Shown here in pieces: positions 1-12,572 of a stretch of 64,000 nt of DNA. The number at the start of each line of letters is the position of its first letter. The stretch's first letter is position 1. The stretch is taken from the NCBI RefSeq assembly GCF_000346465.2, contig NC_034009.1, forward strand, positions 1,407,395-1,471,394. Reading direction: 5' to 3'. Under the pieces are notes generated by a model, which had not been told where the DNA came from, searched no databases, and saw only the letters and a program-made list of their open reading frames with translations. The position numbers were made by a program, and so were the translations under genes. Source of the DNA: Prunus persica. Lineage: Eukaryota > Streptophyta > Magnoliopsida > Rosales > Rosaceae.

Positions 1-1148
1 GTTAGACTTATAAGGAGAATTATATAAAAAATAATAAATAAATAAAAAAGACGAATGTTAAATTTTGATTGACTTAGAAGGAGAAGAGTTCTTCTATCCC
101 AAATTTAGTACACTGTTATAATTTGTTAAATTTATAACAGCATTACTCGTTATATTATCGTCACATATAATACAACTGCTTTCAAAAGAGCTAAGCATTA
201 TAACAATAGCAAGGGGAAGATGGATTTTGACACTTCGTTGATATCACGACTTGTCGTACGTATATCAACAAGTAACATGTCTGGCAAAAAATAACAATTA
301 ACATGTCATTTTGCATTGAAAATGAGAGGTATTTAAGATAGTCGACAAGTCGTGCAATGCTCTCTGATCTCATGGTCTCAGATTCTCATGGAAGGCGACA
401 TGTCGGTTGTTATATATTTGACAAGAGACCAGACTTATGCAAGAAACAACGTGTCATTTGGATGACTCCGTTCCATACTCTTTCTTTCTAGTCCAAACTT
501 GTTTTACTCTATTCCACTGTTGATCAGTCAATTTGCTGGACACCACAGGCCTGCCCATATTTTTTATGGTTGGTCATTTTTATCATATGGTTACATCCTT
601 CTGGATATCTGAATAATGTAGAGTCACCAAACTCAAATTGAAAGTTTTCCAAAATAGAAAGCCAGATAGGAAGTATGTTGGAGCTGCGTTTTATCGTCAT
701 TCTAGCAAAATGGCTGAGGGGAGATGCTCTTATGCATGCAATGCAACTATTTGAAGTCTCTCAAAATTTCTAAGTCATATGGGCTTAAATCTCACAGAAT
801 AAGCAGCAGTCTTTGAAAAAATCATGCAGAATAAATTCTCTATACACAGATTACAATCCAATTACACTGTGCTCCTGATAAGTTTATCTGAGAATTTAGC
901 CTCAGGAACACATATTTAGCCAAAATGTCTACATACAAACATCAGATGCAAAATGGGACACTACACAAGCAAATCAAGGAACTTAATAAAATACACACTC
1001 TTGCTGCAATGACACAAGAATCAGAACCAAAATCCCAAGAAAAAAAAAAGAGGTCAGCAATATTGAATTGCAGCTTGCATTCTCTAATTACACTATTGCA
1101 TGTTTCTTATGCTTTGGGGCAAGCATAATTTTGGGAAGGGATGCGCTG
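1..1148. other. Intergenic, no gene seen
   Basis: I see no open frame with family character here. The right end is the likely 3' untranslated and downstream region of the minus-strand IQD gene. The only structure noted is a 12-bp inverted repeat, CACGACTTGTCG at 245-256 and its exact complement at 343-354, with an AT-rich 86-bp spacer. Confidence 0.6.
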
Positions 1149-3040
1149 TTAGTACCTACTTCCATGTGCCTGCAAACCCAACACAAATATTTAAAATCTA
1201 ATCAATTCAACTATCTATAGTAAAATCACATGTTTACTTCTTTTCTTCTTTTTTTTCTTTTTTAAAATCATGTTTGTTCATAATCAATTAGTATGAGATT
1301 TTAGGTTAAGCAATACTCACATCAAATGCAACAAGAGATCTGCAGTAGTTGGTGTTTGTGAGCACTGTACTGCTGGAGCCACATTCACTTTCTTTGAGTG
1401 AAACGGTGGACCTGTCAAGCTTGATATACCAAGGATACTGGTAATTCTGAGCAGTTGAACTCACATGAGAAGATGACCTCTGCATCTTCACAGCCCTTGG
1501 GATGTTCCTTCCTTCCATGGACGCCCTCCGCGGCCTGCTTGGCTGCCTCTCAATTGAATCTGCAGGCCTTTGCTTTGGTGCACTCTGCGACCGGGCTTTC
1601 GCCTTTGAAGATTGTGTGTTTGCCATGTAATTTGGGAACAAAGGGTAGTCATAGGACAGAGGCTCTCCATAATCTGGCCTAGGAAAAGCAAAGGGTGCTC
1701 TTGATGGGTCAAGTTTGGACATGGCAGAATAGCACTGAGGGCTGCTTTGTGCTGTGCCAAAAGAATAGTCCTCCAAATGTGCGCTGCAGGCTCCAGGGCT
1801 CAAGTCAGTGAGAGCTGATGGAGCTGGGGAGAGCTGGTTGTAGCTGTCTTGGTTTGAGTAGGCTTGATTCGGTGCATGCTGAGTGGAAAATCTGTGTTCT
1901 GTTCTCTCTGTTTGTGAGAGGTTTGAATAGCTGCTATTTCTGCTCTTCAAAATTCCCTTTGACTCTCCAAGATCCATCTCCACGATCTTAATGTTCTCTT
2001 CCATGCCTCTGTCCATTTCCTAATGTACATAATAACCACATTGTGCTGATTTTTAGTAGGAAATCCATGGCATAAAGAAAAAGAACATTGCAATTCAAAA
2101 TAAAGCAAACCAAAGAGAATGTTAAGAAATGTGGTTCTATACTTCTCATCCTATGAAGCTTACATTATATGTATGCCGGAACCGATTTTCCTGCAAAGAT
2201 CTTCTGGGGGTGGAATGTCTAGGAGGAATAACAGTATTTTCATCTTCAGCCATCCGGATCCTCTGAGCCAGAGCTCGAGCCTGTGCTGTCACCAATGCCT
2301 GCATGCACCTTAGTGTAGCTTTGGCCTGTTTTCTCACCAGGTGACCCCTTACCAACGCCTGCAACTTCACTAATCCTTTCAAGGCACACAGTGCTTTTCT
2401 TGCCTACAACAAAAACCAATAAAATAGTTCTCATTTTATTTCGTGACATTTGATCATTTACATAACATTGAAGTCAGAGCATCAAACGCAAAATCAATTG
2501 ACAATTAGCGGGGAGATATTAATAGGGAATTCCAGAGTTACATACCAAATATGAACGGAAGACAGATTGAATTTTGACAGCTGCTGCCTCTTCAGATGCA
2601 CTGGCTTTCTCACTGGCAGCAGCTGTAAGCCGGATCACAGCGGCTGCAGCTTGCGCAGCAGCCACAGCTGCATCAGCGACTGCAGCTGTGGCCGCAGCCA
2701 TAGCCAGGGCATGTTTTTTCTGCTCATAATTCTGAGAGTCCAATGTGGTGTGCATAGACGGTGGTGTGGTGGGCATTGCATCTATAAAACTGGAGTCTCT
2801 TGGAGCTGCAGCTGATGCTGCTGCTGCTGCTGCTGCTGTGGCTGATGATCTTCTGAAACTCCATCTCCTCTTCTCTTTCGGTGTTGTCTGTGAATTGGAA
2901 ATTGGAGTTGTTGGATTCTCATGACTTGCAACAGAACAACTCTGGTTTGTGGGACATTTTTCCTTGTCCTTCTCCTTGTCCTTCTCCTTGTCCTTCTTTC
3001 CTGTCAAGAAGCTTCTAAGCCATTTGCCTGTCTTCCCCAT
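1149..3040 (-). CDS. IQ67-domain (IQD) calmodulin-binding protein
   Basis: Plant IQD proteins bind calmodulin through IQ motifs and act as scaffolds at microtubules, plasma membrane or nucleus. The model has four exons on the minus strand: 3040-2546, 2403-2164, 2019-1321 and 1169-1149, giving 484 aa. Residues 15-28 are a KDKE repeat and 69-79 are almost all alanine. The IQ67 region starts at about residue 153 ([12 protein letters not shown], joined in frame to [20 protein letters not shown]) and contains the IQxxxR core split by the family's usual phase-0 intron. The third exon opens with [20 protein letters not shown], a family hallmark. The C-terminal part has the SQSAPKQRP motif typical of DUF4005. 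The last exon of seven codons is inferred: the donor gtgagt follows FD, and ttgcag precedes codons for AHGSRY and a stop. Without it, translation ends at 1306. It is closest in feel to the IQD19-25 clade, but the exact member is not certain. Confidence 0.9.
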
Positions 3041-6000
3041 CTGAGTTAGATATGTGTGCTTCTAAGCTGCCATTGCACCATCAACAACAACAACAACATA
3101 GAAAGAAGAAAGCAACAAGATAGATCGTTTGTTCTTGATAGGTAGCTTTCAAAATTATAATGCTCCTCCTTTGTTACAAGTCACAGCTTCTTCTTTTTTT
3201 TTCTTTAACAGCCTGGTCTTTTGTTCCATTATTCCTTCTCTGTTATTAACTTTACAAATGTAACTTCTCAGATGGTGATATTTGGTTCAATCTTTTTTTT
3301 TCTTTTTTCATTTTTTTTTCAGGCTCCTTGAGGATTAAGCTGCCCAATAATAAGCTAGTAGCAGCCAACCTCATGGAATATATATAATTTTTGGCAGAGA
3401 TTCCTTGCCTCCACTAAATATATGCTAGTACCCCTTTTTGTCCTTGAGGTAATTCACATTTTGATATAGTCATCAAGGGTGTTTTGGTAATGATATTGAA
3501 TGGAGAGGATCAGAAACCATGTGAAAACGGGTCGAGAAGAGGCAGCATCCTTGTAAAATACTCATTTTTAAGGGATCCATTAGTGGGTTTTTGTCATTTT
3601 TTGTTTTATTGATTGGCCTTATGGGGGTTGTGGGTTCCACAGAGAAGTGTTGTGAGTTAAGGAGGTGGCTCTGATTCTTCACGTGCTCATCCAATCCCAG
3701 CTGTTGGAGTTGAGCCTACGTTTTTTCATGATCCCAAGTGAAGCTGTGAAGGTTACCTTTTGATACCAATACCCTCCACCAAGCATGGTCCAAGAGCCTT
3801 TCCTCTTCGATTTGGAGGAGGGTAGGTTCTCGGATATGTGACAAGGAAATTAATAATGAATGGGATTAAAGTACTTCTTATATTTACAGTACGGGACAAT
3901 GTTACGATCAATCTAATAAAGATAAATAATAAATTTATACTTAACATCACATAACGATATTAGGATAAATTTCCACACAAAATAAAAGTGTGAAGATAGG
4001 TTATAAGGGGGAGGGGTTAGTCAATGTGAATCACAATTACATGCATGTGACGTTCTGCCATATATGCCCATACATGTTGCTGATAGCAGGGCCTCAGGGT
4101 TCCGGGCAGAAGAGACAAGTGTGATTATTATTAGGGTGTGTTTATTTGGAGCCACATGTCATGTGACAGAAAAAAGAAAAAAAATGTTACATCTAGGAAA
4201 TGGTGGTCACCAATTGATCTCTAGCCACACGAACAAAATTCATACAGATACAGCTAAGCATGGCATTCAATTACAGGATGACCTTACGTTTTTAGGGTTC
4301 GTGATAAGAATGATGCTACATGCACTACATTTTCTCATCACATTATGTTGAAAGTGATGCATTTTATTTCTTATTGAGTCAATTATTATGATAAATTGTT
4401 AATTTCACGCACCAGTCGTCACATAACGTGATAAAAAAAATTCTCAAACATTAAACATAGTCCTCCACAAAATATACAAATCCAATTATCTAATCTATTA
4501 TATATGCATGAATTATTTATACATAATATAAAAATATTTAAGTAAATCATCAAATTAACAGGGAAACTCGAGCTTCTTGAAAGAGTTGGGGGTTCGTACA
4601 TGAACATCAAATTGATGGTGTTTGTCCCCAACTTATACATCAAACATATAGTTGAAGCATGAGTAAACTGTATTATTATTTTACTAATTAATATATCCAT
4701 ATAATAAATCATATTAGTTGGCAGTCACATGCTGTGTGTTTATATGTGCTTCCCCTTTGACTAGGTGTTTGCTTGCTTCATGGAAACATCCTTCACTGTT
4801 AATCTCTTCAATTCTTAATTAAAACACTAATTAGAAGACATTTCTTAAACAAATTATAATTTAGAAAAATGTGGGGTTATCCATGAATTGGAAATTTGGA
4901 ATTATGACAAAAGTTCCACATATTTTTAATAAATAAAATAAACTATTATATATAAAAAAATAAAAAAATAAAAGATAAAAGTCTTCCCATCCAAATCATT
5001 ATAACTTCATGGAAGATGACAACAAATACATTTGAAAGGGATATTGGAGTGAAGTATTTATGAACATCATATATATTTTATTTTATTTTATAAATATATT
5101 TTAGCTCTGATTCAGAAGATCTATTAGGTGGGGTCAGCATTGATATCTTTGTTTTTGAAGCAATATTAACAATTATAGTTAAGACAGATTAAAGGGCTGA
5201 TTTATACTCAGGGTGCAATTGTTACAATGTCTGTTATTTAAGTGATCACCACATGGGGGCCAAATCAAAAAGCTGCAGGTTGAAGATGCATGTGAAATGT
5301 GAATATGCTTTGTTAATGAAAAAATTTCTCATCTTTTCTGTTTTCTGTTTGTATGTGCATAAGCTTCTTCTGTGCACATGATGACACATCTTTCGAGATT
5401 CTAGGTAATGAAATGAGAAACTAGGTAGCATATTATCTTGTGAGATTCTAGGTAACCTCAAGTTTGTGAATAACTAATTTTGTGTTTTGTCGATTGTCTG
5501 ATCAGTGCATACTGATTGACCGATCAACCAGCTATGATAAAAATAGGTGATTGAAAGTTATGTCGAGGAGGGAATGGCAACCAAATTCGACATCTTGCAT
5601 TGCTCTTGGATCATGTCGGGTTTGCTCTTCTAGTGGCATGTATATCTTTTGGAATGTTCAACTTACGAGGCAGGCCTCAACCACATATTATTATTATCAC
5701 ACTCGCAAAATAAGAATAGCTTTCCTTCAACTTGGTTACCAAATTTTTCTTCCATTAAATTATCAAGCGTAGGTGTAAAAAAATTGATGCTTGGTATCAC
5801 TAATCTGGAACACAATTTTTATTAGTGAAGCAACTACATTGTTTTTATGGGAGTTGTAAGTTCTAATGATTAACATCGTTCACATCTCCTTCTTTTAATA
5901 TAATTTTATAAAATAACTAATATAAAGAAAATAACAGGAAGATCGAGCAATGACTTATATGTTTGGGGTTATCGCATGAATTGTACAAATATTATTCTCA

Positions 6001-6634
6001 ATTTAATCAACAAGTTCAATACATAGTTGGATTCAAATTTTGTGTCAACTTGTTATATATCTCATAAGATCTCAGTGCAATTTAAAACGAGCTATCACTT
6101 ACATTACATATACCCTTTTACAAATAATCACTTGTTTGATGTTGGACAATTGGATTTGATATACAATCCTAACAACCTTTTACAGTGTATAATTAAACAA
6201 CTAGCTTTAGATTTACAGGAGGAAAGTCTTAAACTCTAGTTACCTTCTCCCATAATGGGGGTCCTAAAACCTTCACTTTCTTCCATGGTTTCTCTATACT
6301 CACTTGTCATTTTCATTGCGAACAAACTTCTGCAGTGACAATTAATCAGCACCAAACCAAATAATAAATTGTTTGGCCAACATACGTATCTAACTTGTAA
6401 TGATGATGGTGTACGAAACCCGTACTGTAGCAATTATAGGGCAACTCAATTGTCATGGATTGGTTTGGTTTCATTATCTAGAAGTAACTTCTAGCTGAAT
6501 CTGAAGTGAACCCGTACGTGACCATCAACCAGAGCCAGTGGTCCTCCCACAAAAACCCAAACCTTTCATTTTCCTTGGTAGCTCTAATTTAAGTCCATCC
6601 ATTTGCTATCACATATTTACAATCAAGCTACATA

Positions 6635-6665
<31 letters not shown>

Positions 6666-7034
6666 CTTTTTTGTTGTCTATCTAATTTCTAACACAATTA
6701 AAATGTTGTGGGGCCTCTTAATTTACTTCTCGGCCTAATGCCAACGAAGGGTTATTTCTTATATCGTGAGGTTGTATTCGGACTCTTGTTGTAATTCTTT
6801 ATTCAACAATTATCGTTCATAAGATTCAAGTTCATCACTTTTTAAAAATAAAAGAAAAAGAATTAATGATGCATTTATACAATTAATTGTTGGCTTTCTA
6901 CATGACTATCATATCATCCAAATAAATAGTTATAGTAATGTGTGAGACTTGTTAGTGGACTTTACAATTTTGAAGTGTGATAAACACCCTTAAACTCGAG
7001 ACATTACAAATTCGATCCAGTTCGGTATAATTTA
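3041..7034. other. Intergenic, AT-rich, no gene seen
   Basis: About 4 kb without a supportable gene. The part next to 3040 should hold the IQD promoter and 5' UTR, with a (CAA)n tract near 3080. Short open frames here have no family character. A T homopolymer of about 25 lies at 6640-6665. No paired inverted repeats or long direct repeats were noticed. Confidence 0.55.
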
Positions 7035-7039
7035 ATATT
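7035..7039. repeat. Target-site duplication, left copy
   Basis: ATATT immediately precedes the left LTR and recurs at 11181-11185 right after the right LTR. This is the 5-bp duplication expected from LTR-retrotransposon integration. Confidence 0.85.
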
Positions 7040-7299
7040 TGTTGTAAATGCATGAGTTGGTGGATGACCACCATACCTCTTAATATTCCACCGTTGGATT
7101 TTATGTAACCTATGCACTAAGTATTTGTAATTAGTACTTGTAACCTATAGGTATATTGTAAATGATGGTATTCAATCTTCTATCTTGTAAGCCTATAAAT
7201 AGGTGGTTCTGCCAAAGATTAAGAGATGAATAAACATGGTGAAGCTTTATCTTTAGCATATCACTTCTCTCTACATTTTCTCCCTCTAGTTTTATAACA
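7040..7299 (+). repeat. Left LTR of Copia-type element
   Basis: This 260-bp repeat begins TGTTGTAAATG and ends TTTTATAACA (TG...CA ends). It recurs at 10921-11180 with only two substitutions that I can see (CAATCTTC versus CAATATTC, and TTCTGCC versus TTCTACC). A TATA-like CCTATAAATAGG lies near 7192 and probably drives the element transcript. Confidence 0.92.
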
Positions 7300-9061
7300 C
7301 GTTATCAGCACGACATTGCTCTTGGTATGTTTTCTTTCTCTGAATTTTCTTTCTTCTTATATGAGCTAGAGTCATCACATGGTATAGAGTTTCTTTGTAC
7401 TCACCATCAGACTTCATCATGCTTGTTTAAGAAAAAAAATTCTTATTCTTATTACACATGAATATAATGCCATGTTTTTGTTTTTATTTGTTTGTTTATT
7501 TAATTTTAAGTATGATCTTAATTATTATGATGAGTTTGAATTATACAAAAGATCAGGGGCCCGAAGTTCCGTGATCCTCATCATATAACTAGATTAGGAT
7601 ATAGAGTCCTTTTGATTGAATCAGAACCTGAAGTTCTTTGATTCCAAATAATTGAGGGCATGAAGTTCCGCGAATTTAAAGAGCACATAAGGACATAAAA
7701 CTCCTCGATTTTGTATTAATCAAAATCAGAATTCCATGAGGCCTACATATGTCAAGAACTTGAACCAGAAGTTTCGAGTGCATATACATCGATTTGAGTA
7801 TGAAGTTCAAAGCACAATTCTTAATTCAATTTATTTAGATCTACGTATTCGTACCTGAAGTTTCGAATATATATTGATATGAACCTGAAGTTCATAGTTT
7901 TTCATGGATCTTAATACTATATATGAACTTGAAGTTCATTACTTATTTGTGCCTATATGAACCTGAATTTGTTGGAAATCCAATTCTTAAACTTGTAGTT
8001 TTATCTACATTTTGAATCCACATTAATATTGGATTATCTTAGAATTTCATAATCTTTAATTGATTTATTTTATTCCTTGTTTATACCACTTTACTTATTT
8101 TATTATATTTTATTTTATTTATGTTAGGTTATTAATTAATTTCGTTTTACAATGGTAATGTTTTGTATTACCGCCCCAATATTGATAGCCAGAGGCGTCT
8201 ATTGGAGAAACTTCCTACTTTCTTTTGTGGGTAGGAAGTTTATAATGTTATGAACCAAAAGTTCTTGAGGCCCCAATATTACACAACTATTATAGTTGAA
8301 GATTATGATGTCATGAACTAGAAGTTCATTGACCGAATAACTTTTATGTTGTGACATGACTATCTTGGCAATCCATGTCCCACAATGATGCATAAGATTT
8401 TTATAAATTTGTAAGGACATCGTTTAAAGACTCAAATTATTGTCTTGTCCAACAATATCATTACAAAGAACGCTCACAAATAAAAGCTGTCATAAGATCA
8501 TCTCAGTCAAAAATTGACTTTGAGCCATCTTTCCTGAAATAATTCAAGGGGATATTTGTGAGCCTATACAACATCTAATTATGGATCACTTCACCAGTTT
8601 TACTGAATGTGCCTACTAAAATGGTCACATATTTGATAACGACTGTGAGTTTATTTTCCTACATTTTGAGACAATTTTCCCGCCGTTAGGGGGAGAAATG
8701 ACAATTCCTAAAGAACGTCGTAAAATAGTGTTGAATCAATCCGCTTTTGTCTCATCAAGATAATGCATATATAAGTTGTACATATGCTAACATGGATTGA
8801 TATTCTCGTATCACAATCCATTAACATGCTGACTATATATATAATGCATGCCTGAAGCATGTCAGAAATATAGGTTCTAAAAACTTAACTTCCTAGAAGT
8901 GGAGATTATTTGAAAAATTCAAGCCCTATAAAAAAAATAACGCTATATAGGAGGTTATGATCCACATATTCTAAATAATTCATTGTAAAAGAGGTGTTTG
9001 TCCCATAAGTGACAACATAAGCCCCTGAAGAGGCATTGCTACCCCAAAGCAATGAGATGAT

Positions 9062-9070
9062 TATAAATTA
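9062..9070. repeat. 9-bp target-site duplication, left copy
   Basis: TATAAATTA at 9062-9070 repeats exactly at 9922-9930 on the other side of the inverted-repeat element. Confidence 0.85.
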
Positions 9071-9921
9071 GGCTTAAATGTTGAAATGGTCCCTGTGTTT
9101 TATCTTATCGGCCAATTTAGTCCTTGTGTTATTAATTTGGCCAATTTAGTCCCTGTGTTTGTATCTGTTAACAAATTTGATCCTTTTAGTCAAAATTATG
9201 TTAAAACCTTAAAAAAGAACATTTAAAATTAATTTAAAATTTTGTAATTAATTGTAAAGATTTAAACTCAAATAATAATAATGCTAAAATGATTAAAACT
9301 CACACAGCCTCAACCTCCAATGGTCTCGATTCTCGTAGGAAAAAAAAAAGGGTTCTTAGTAGAATTGATGCTTACTCTTTTCTTGCTGCAAATTTTCTTC
9401 TATCTTCTGTTTAAGATTTTCTCATACTCTACCTTTCATCTCTCTCTCCTCTCCGATCCATGGATCTGGATGTCATCGACTTTTGCTACAGCCAGGATGA
9501 TCAATTGGCGGTAGAGCCGTCAAGCTTACGGTGACTGGCTATGATGATCTTCATGATTTGTCAGAGAGAGAGAGAGAGAGAGAGAGTTGTTGTAGTTTAG
9601 GTGGGGTTGGAATGGTGGTGAGGGTGGCTATGGTTTTGGGGTTGGAGTGGCGGTGGTGATGGTGGCTGGGTTTGGGAGGTGGTTGAGGTGTGTGCGCGAA
9701 TTGGGGAAGGTGAAATTTAAAAGAAATATATTCCATTTTCAGTTTGAATTAAAAATTTTATCATCAATTACATTTTTTTTAAAATTAATTTTATATTTTT
9801 AAAGGAATGGACCACATTGACTAACATATACAAACACAAGGACCAAATTGGCCAAATTCATAACACGGGGACTAAATTGGCCTATGAGATAAAACACAGG
9901 GACCATTTTAACATTTAAGCC
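9071..9921. mobile_element. MULE-type non-autonomous TIR element
   Basis: The ends are long inverted repeats of about 115 bp. The left begins GGCTTAAATGTTGAAATGGT and the right, complemented, begins GGCTTAAATGTTAAAATGGT. Direct 9-bp copies TATAAATTA lie at 9062-9070 and 9922-9930, the target-duplication length of Mutator-like elements. No transposase is present. The middle holds a (GA)n tract at 9562-9586 and a short frame at 9460-9534 (25 codons including stop, starting MDLDVIDFCYSQDDQ) that might be captured host sequence. Confidence 0.85.
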
Positions 9922-10708
9922 TATAAATTATGCATGCGTATGCACATAAGAATTGTGGGATCACAAATTGATGATACATTTGGTTTATTAGTAGCTACTA
10001 CAATCATCAAGGGCTATGATTATATTAAATCACGTTTCATGAATGTCGACAAGTTAAGTGATTGGCCAAAAATGGAAATAGGCAATTCCATTTATCACTA
10101 AATAAGAAGAGTTGGATATTGAACCTATAACTCAAACACCAAATTACAAATGCTCAGTATGAAGGTTACGAATTGGTGTTTGTGAAGTGAAATAAGATCA
10201 CTAATATGACATAAGGTTTCCTGGGAGAGACATGTGGTTTTAGTCTCCAATCTCATCATAAATGCATCCACATTTCTATAAGTGCGGTTGTTACTTTAAC
10301 GCAGAACTTATAGTATGTGTTAAATGCATATTTATAAAGACTATATGGTACATGGAAATCCGCAAAGCTCATGAAATATTTGAGATATATCGGATGAAGC
10401 AACCTCTTGAAGGATATAAAGTACCACAATATTCTTAATTAAGAGTTAACACTAAGAGTTTGAGTATTTTGAATTCAAATTTAATATTGTTGTAACATAT
10501 TCTAACTACTAAATTAGTTGTTGATACTCCTAAAGATTTCAATCATTTGAAAAGTGAAAAGCAGGTTGAATAGTGTGATAGATGATCATCTATGAAGACA
10601 ATGTTGCTTGTATTGCTCAAATCAGAGAAGGAGAGATATTAATCAGGGGGAGATATCAATAAGGGGGAGCATCTCAATTCTACTACATTCAAGGCAGATG
10701 CACGTTGT

Positions 10709-10886
10709 ACTCTTTTTCCCTTCGACTAGGTTTTTGTCCCACTGGGTTTTTCCTAGCAAGGTTTTAACGAGGCAATATAAGCTCATCCAACACCATATCA
10801 ATGATTCAGAAGAAAGTTTCACTCTTTTTCCCTTCGCTTTGGTTTTGTCCCACTGGGTTTTCCAAGCAAGGTTTTTAATGAGGAAA
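10709..10886 (+). repeat. Duplicated Copia 3' motif
   Basis: Two related segments of about 66 bp, 10709-10774 and 10821-10886, share CTCTTTTTCCCTTCG, TTGTCCCACTGGGTTTT and AGCAAGGTTTTTAA-type blocks in the same order. Copia elements often carry one or more copies of this block shortly before the right LTR. Confidence 0.75.
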
Positions 10887-10920
10887 CAATGTCATTGTAT
10901 GGTGGACATCCAAGGGGGAG

Positions 10921-11180
10921 TGTTGTAAATGCATGAGTTGGTGGATGACCACCATACCTCTTAATATTCCACCGTTGGATTTTATGTAACCTATGCACTA
11001 AGTATTTGTAATTAGTACTTGTAACCTATAGGTATATTGTAAATGATGGTATTCAATATTCTATCTTGTAAGCCTATAAATAGGTGGTTCTACCAAAGAT
11101 TAAGAGATGAATAAACATGGTGAAGCTTTATCTTTAGCATATCACTTCTCTCTACATTTTCTCCCTCTAGTTTTATAACA
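10921..11180 (+). repeat. Right LTR of Copia-type element
   Basis: Second copy of the 260-bp LTR, directly preceded by the polypurine tract and followed by the ATATT target duplication. Confidence 0.92.
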
Positions 11181-11292
11181 ATATTGGAAATTCCAATATT
11201 AAACCCACCAAACCAAAGGAGACTCCAAGTTCAAATTATGGTGGAAATTCCAATTTTAAGTGCTTGATTATAAAGGTTTTTGCTTTGAGAGC

Positions 11293-11482
11293 ATTTTTGC
11301 CCACCACTTTAACCAATGTGTACCCTCATCACCCTTCTCAACACTTGACACGTGTACATTTACATAACCATGGTTCCATAAATACAAAGTAAAGAGTTAA
11401 TTATGGTTATGTCAATGAACACATGTCAAATGTTGAGAAGGGTGGTGAGGGTACACCTTGGGTTAAAGCGGTGAGGAAAAAT
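11293..11482. mobile_element. Foldback MITE-like inverted repeat
   Basis: The left arm contains GTGTACCCTCATCACCCTTC and TCAACACTTGACACGTGT. The right arm, read on the complement, contains GTGTACCCTCACCACCCTTC and TCAACATTTGACATGTGT. The arms are about 70 bp and nearly meet, so the roughly 190-bp unit is almost wholly palindromic. Boundaries are approximate and no target duplication was assigned. Confidence 0.75.
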
Positions 11483-11527
11483 ATTTCCTATTGCTTTGGT
11501 GCTAGAATGTTGCAATCAAATAACTTG

Positions 11528-12572
11528 AGGGGTGTATTCAATTGAGATTTTAATAGATTTTAATTACATGATTTTAATGTAATGGATTTCAGTCAGATTT
11601 GTAATTATATGATTTTAATAGATTGCAATTACATGATTTTACTTATGATTTTAATTCACTTAGGATTTTACTTATGATTTTAATAGATTACAATTACAGG
11701 TATATTTCTATACAACCTTGAACTCTATCACCCAGCATCATTCACATAAATACATAACCTGAATGCATATACCATTACACTATATACAAGGAAATATCAT
11801 GATTGTGGCATGAGAGCAAGTTAGAGCTGAATCAAGAATATAGATAGAAAATCATCACGAATATGTGAAGTGGTCTTGAGTGTCACCCAAGTAGTTATGC
11901 CTTTACAGTAGCTATTCTTGAACAATCACTTTGACAACTATTTGTTTCATCGGTTCAGATTTTGAAATAGTTAATGAGTTCATATTTTGAAAAATTAATG
12001 TTATCTGATGACTTCTTAACATCTATGCTTTTGATATTTTCAGCCCCAAAGAGTAGGAGATTATGAACCGAAAAGATATTTTGCTCCAAAAAAGCTTGTC
12101 TACAAGGAAAGAAGAGCCATTGGAAAATGTCCATTAACTCCAGAAGAGGCAATATCTTCTCTCTGTTAATGTGTCTTTATCATCTCTCTTCTGAAAGGTT
12201 TTATTTATTTTTTTGTAAAATAGAAATCATGAAAAAATAGTGGGAAAAAAAAAAGTATGAGATCATATATGAGAAACAAGCATAGGAGGGTGGGATTTGT
12301 TATGTGATTTGGTATTTATATCACACACTCAAAAGTCTCATACAATACACCATTTAATGAAATACATTAAAATAAATAAGTTTTTTAATACTACGATACT
12401 TTTTCTTATCTTTTAAAAGTTCTAATTGAATACCACCGGACTTGTATTGATTATTTAAATATCTTAATTAAATACCACCAAACTTTTATTGATTACTTAA
12501 AAATCCTAATTGAATACCGATGTACTTTTAAGCTTCAAAACAATCCATTAAAATCTCAATTGAATACACCTT
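11528..12572. mobile_element. Inverted-repeat element, about 1 kb
   Basis: The left end reads GGGTGTATTCAATTGAGATT and the right end, complemented, reads AGGTGTATTCAATTGAGATT. The subterminal parts on both sides carry repeated blocks of the type ATTCAATT...GATTTTAA. The family is probably a non-autonomous DNA transposon. No convincing target duplication was found, and the limits are good to about 5 bp. It contains an exon-like open stretch at 12044-12169. Confidence 0.65.
12044..12169 (+). other. Exon-like open stretch inside TIR element
   Basis: TTTTCAG at 12037-12043 forms a good splice acceptor. It is followed by 41 codons and a stop with coding-like composition (begins PQRVGDYEPKRYFAPKK; later CPLTPEEA). 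I do not recognise the family. It has no start codon of its own and no neighbouring exons that I can find, so it may be a captured or stranded exon. Confidence 0.35.

Larger units (their letters stand above)
7040..11180 (+). mobile_element. Ty1/copia-type LTR retrotransposon, coding decayed
   Basis: Two 260-bp LTRs flanked by a perfect 5-bp duplication (ATATT) define a 4.1-kb insertion. A polypurine tract, AAGGGGGAG at 10912-10920, abuts the right LTR as expected. The left LTR is followed by CGTTATCAGCACGA, a likely primer-binding region. The interior lacks a long reading frame but keeps Copia traces. Near 8671 one frame reads IFPPLGGEMTIPKERRKIV, a Copia integrase-region motif. The GAAGTTC-type repeats at 7560-7970 resemble the 5' part of such elements. 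Near 10709-10886 the CCCACTGGGTTTT motif common before Copia 3' ends is present twice. An 851-bp MULE-type element is inserted at 9071-9921. The near-identical LTRs imply recent movement although the coding region is ruined, so it probably moved using enzymes supplied by a relative. Confidence 0.88.
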
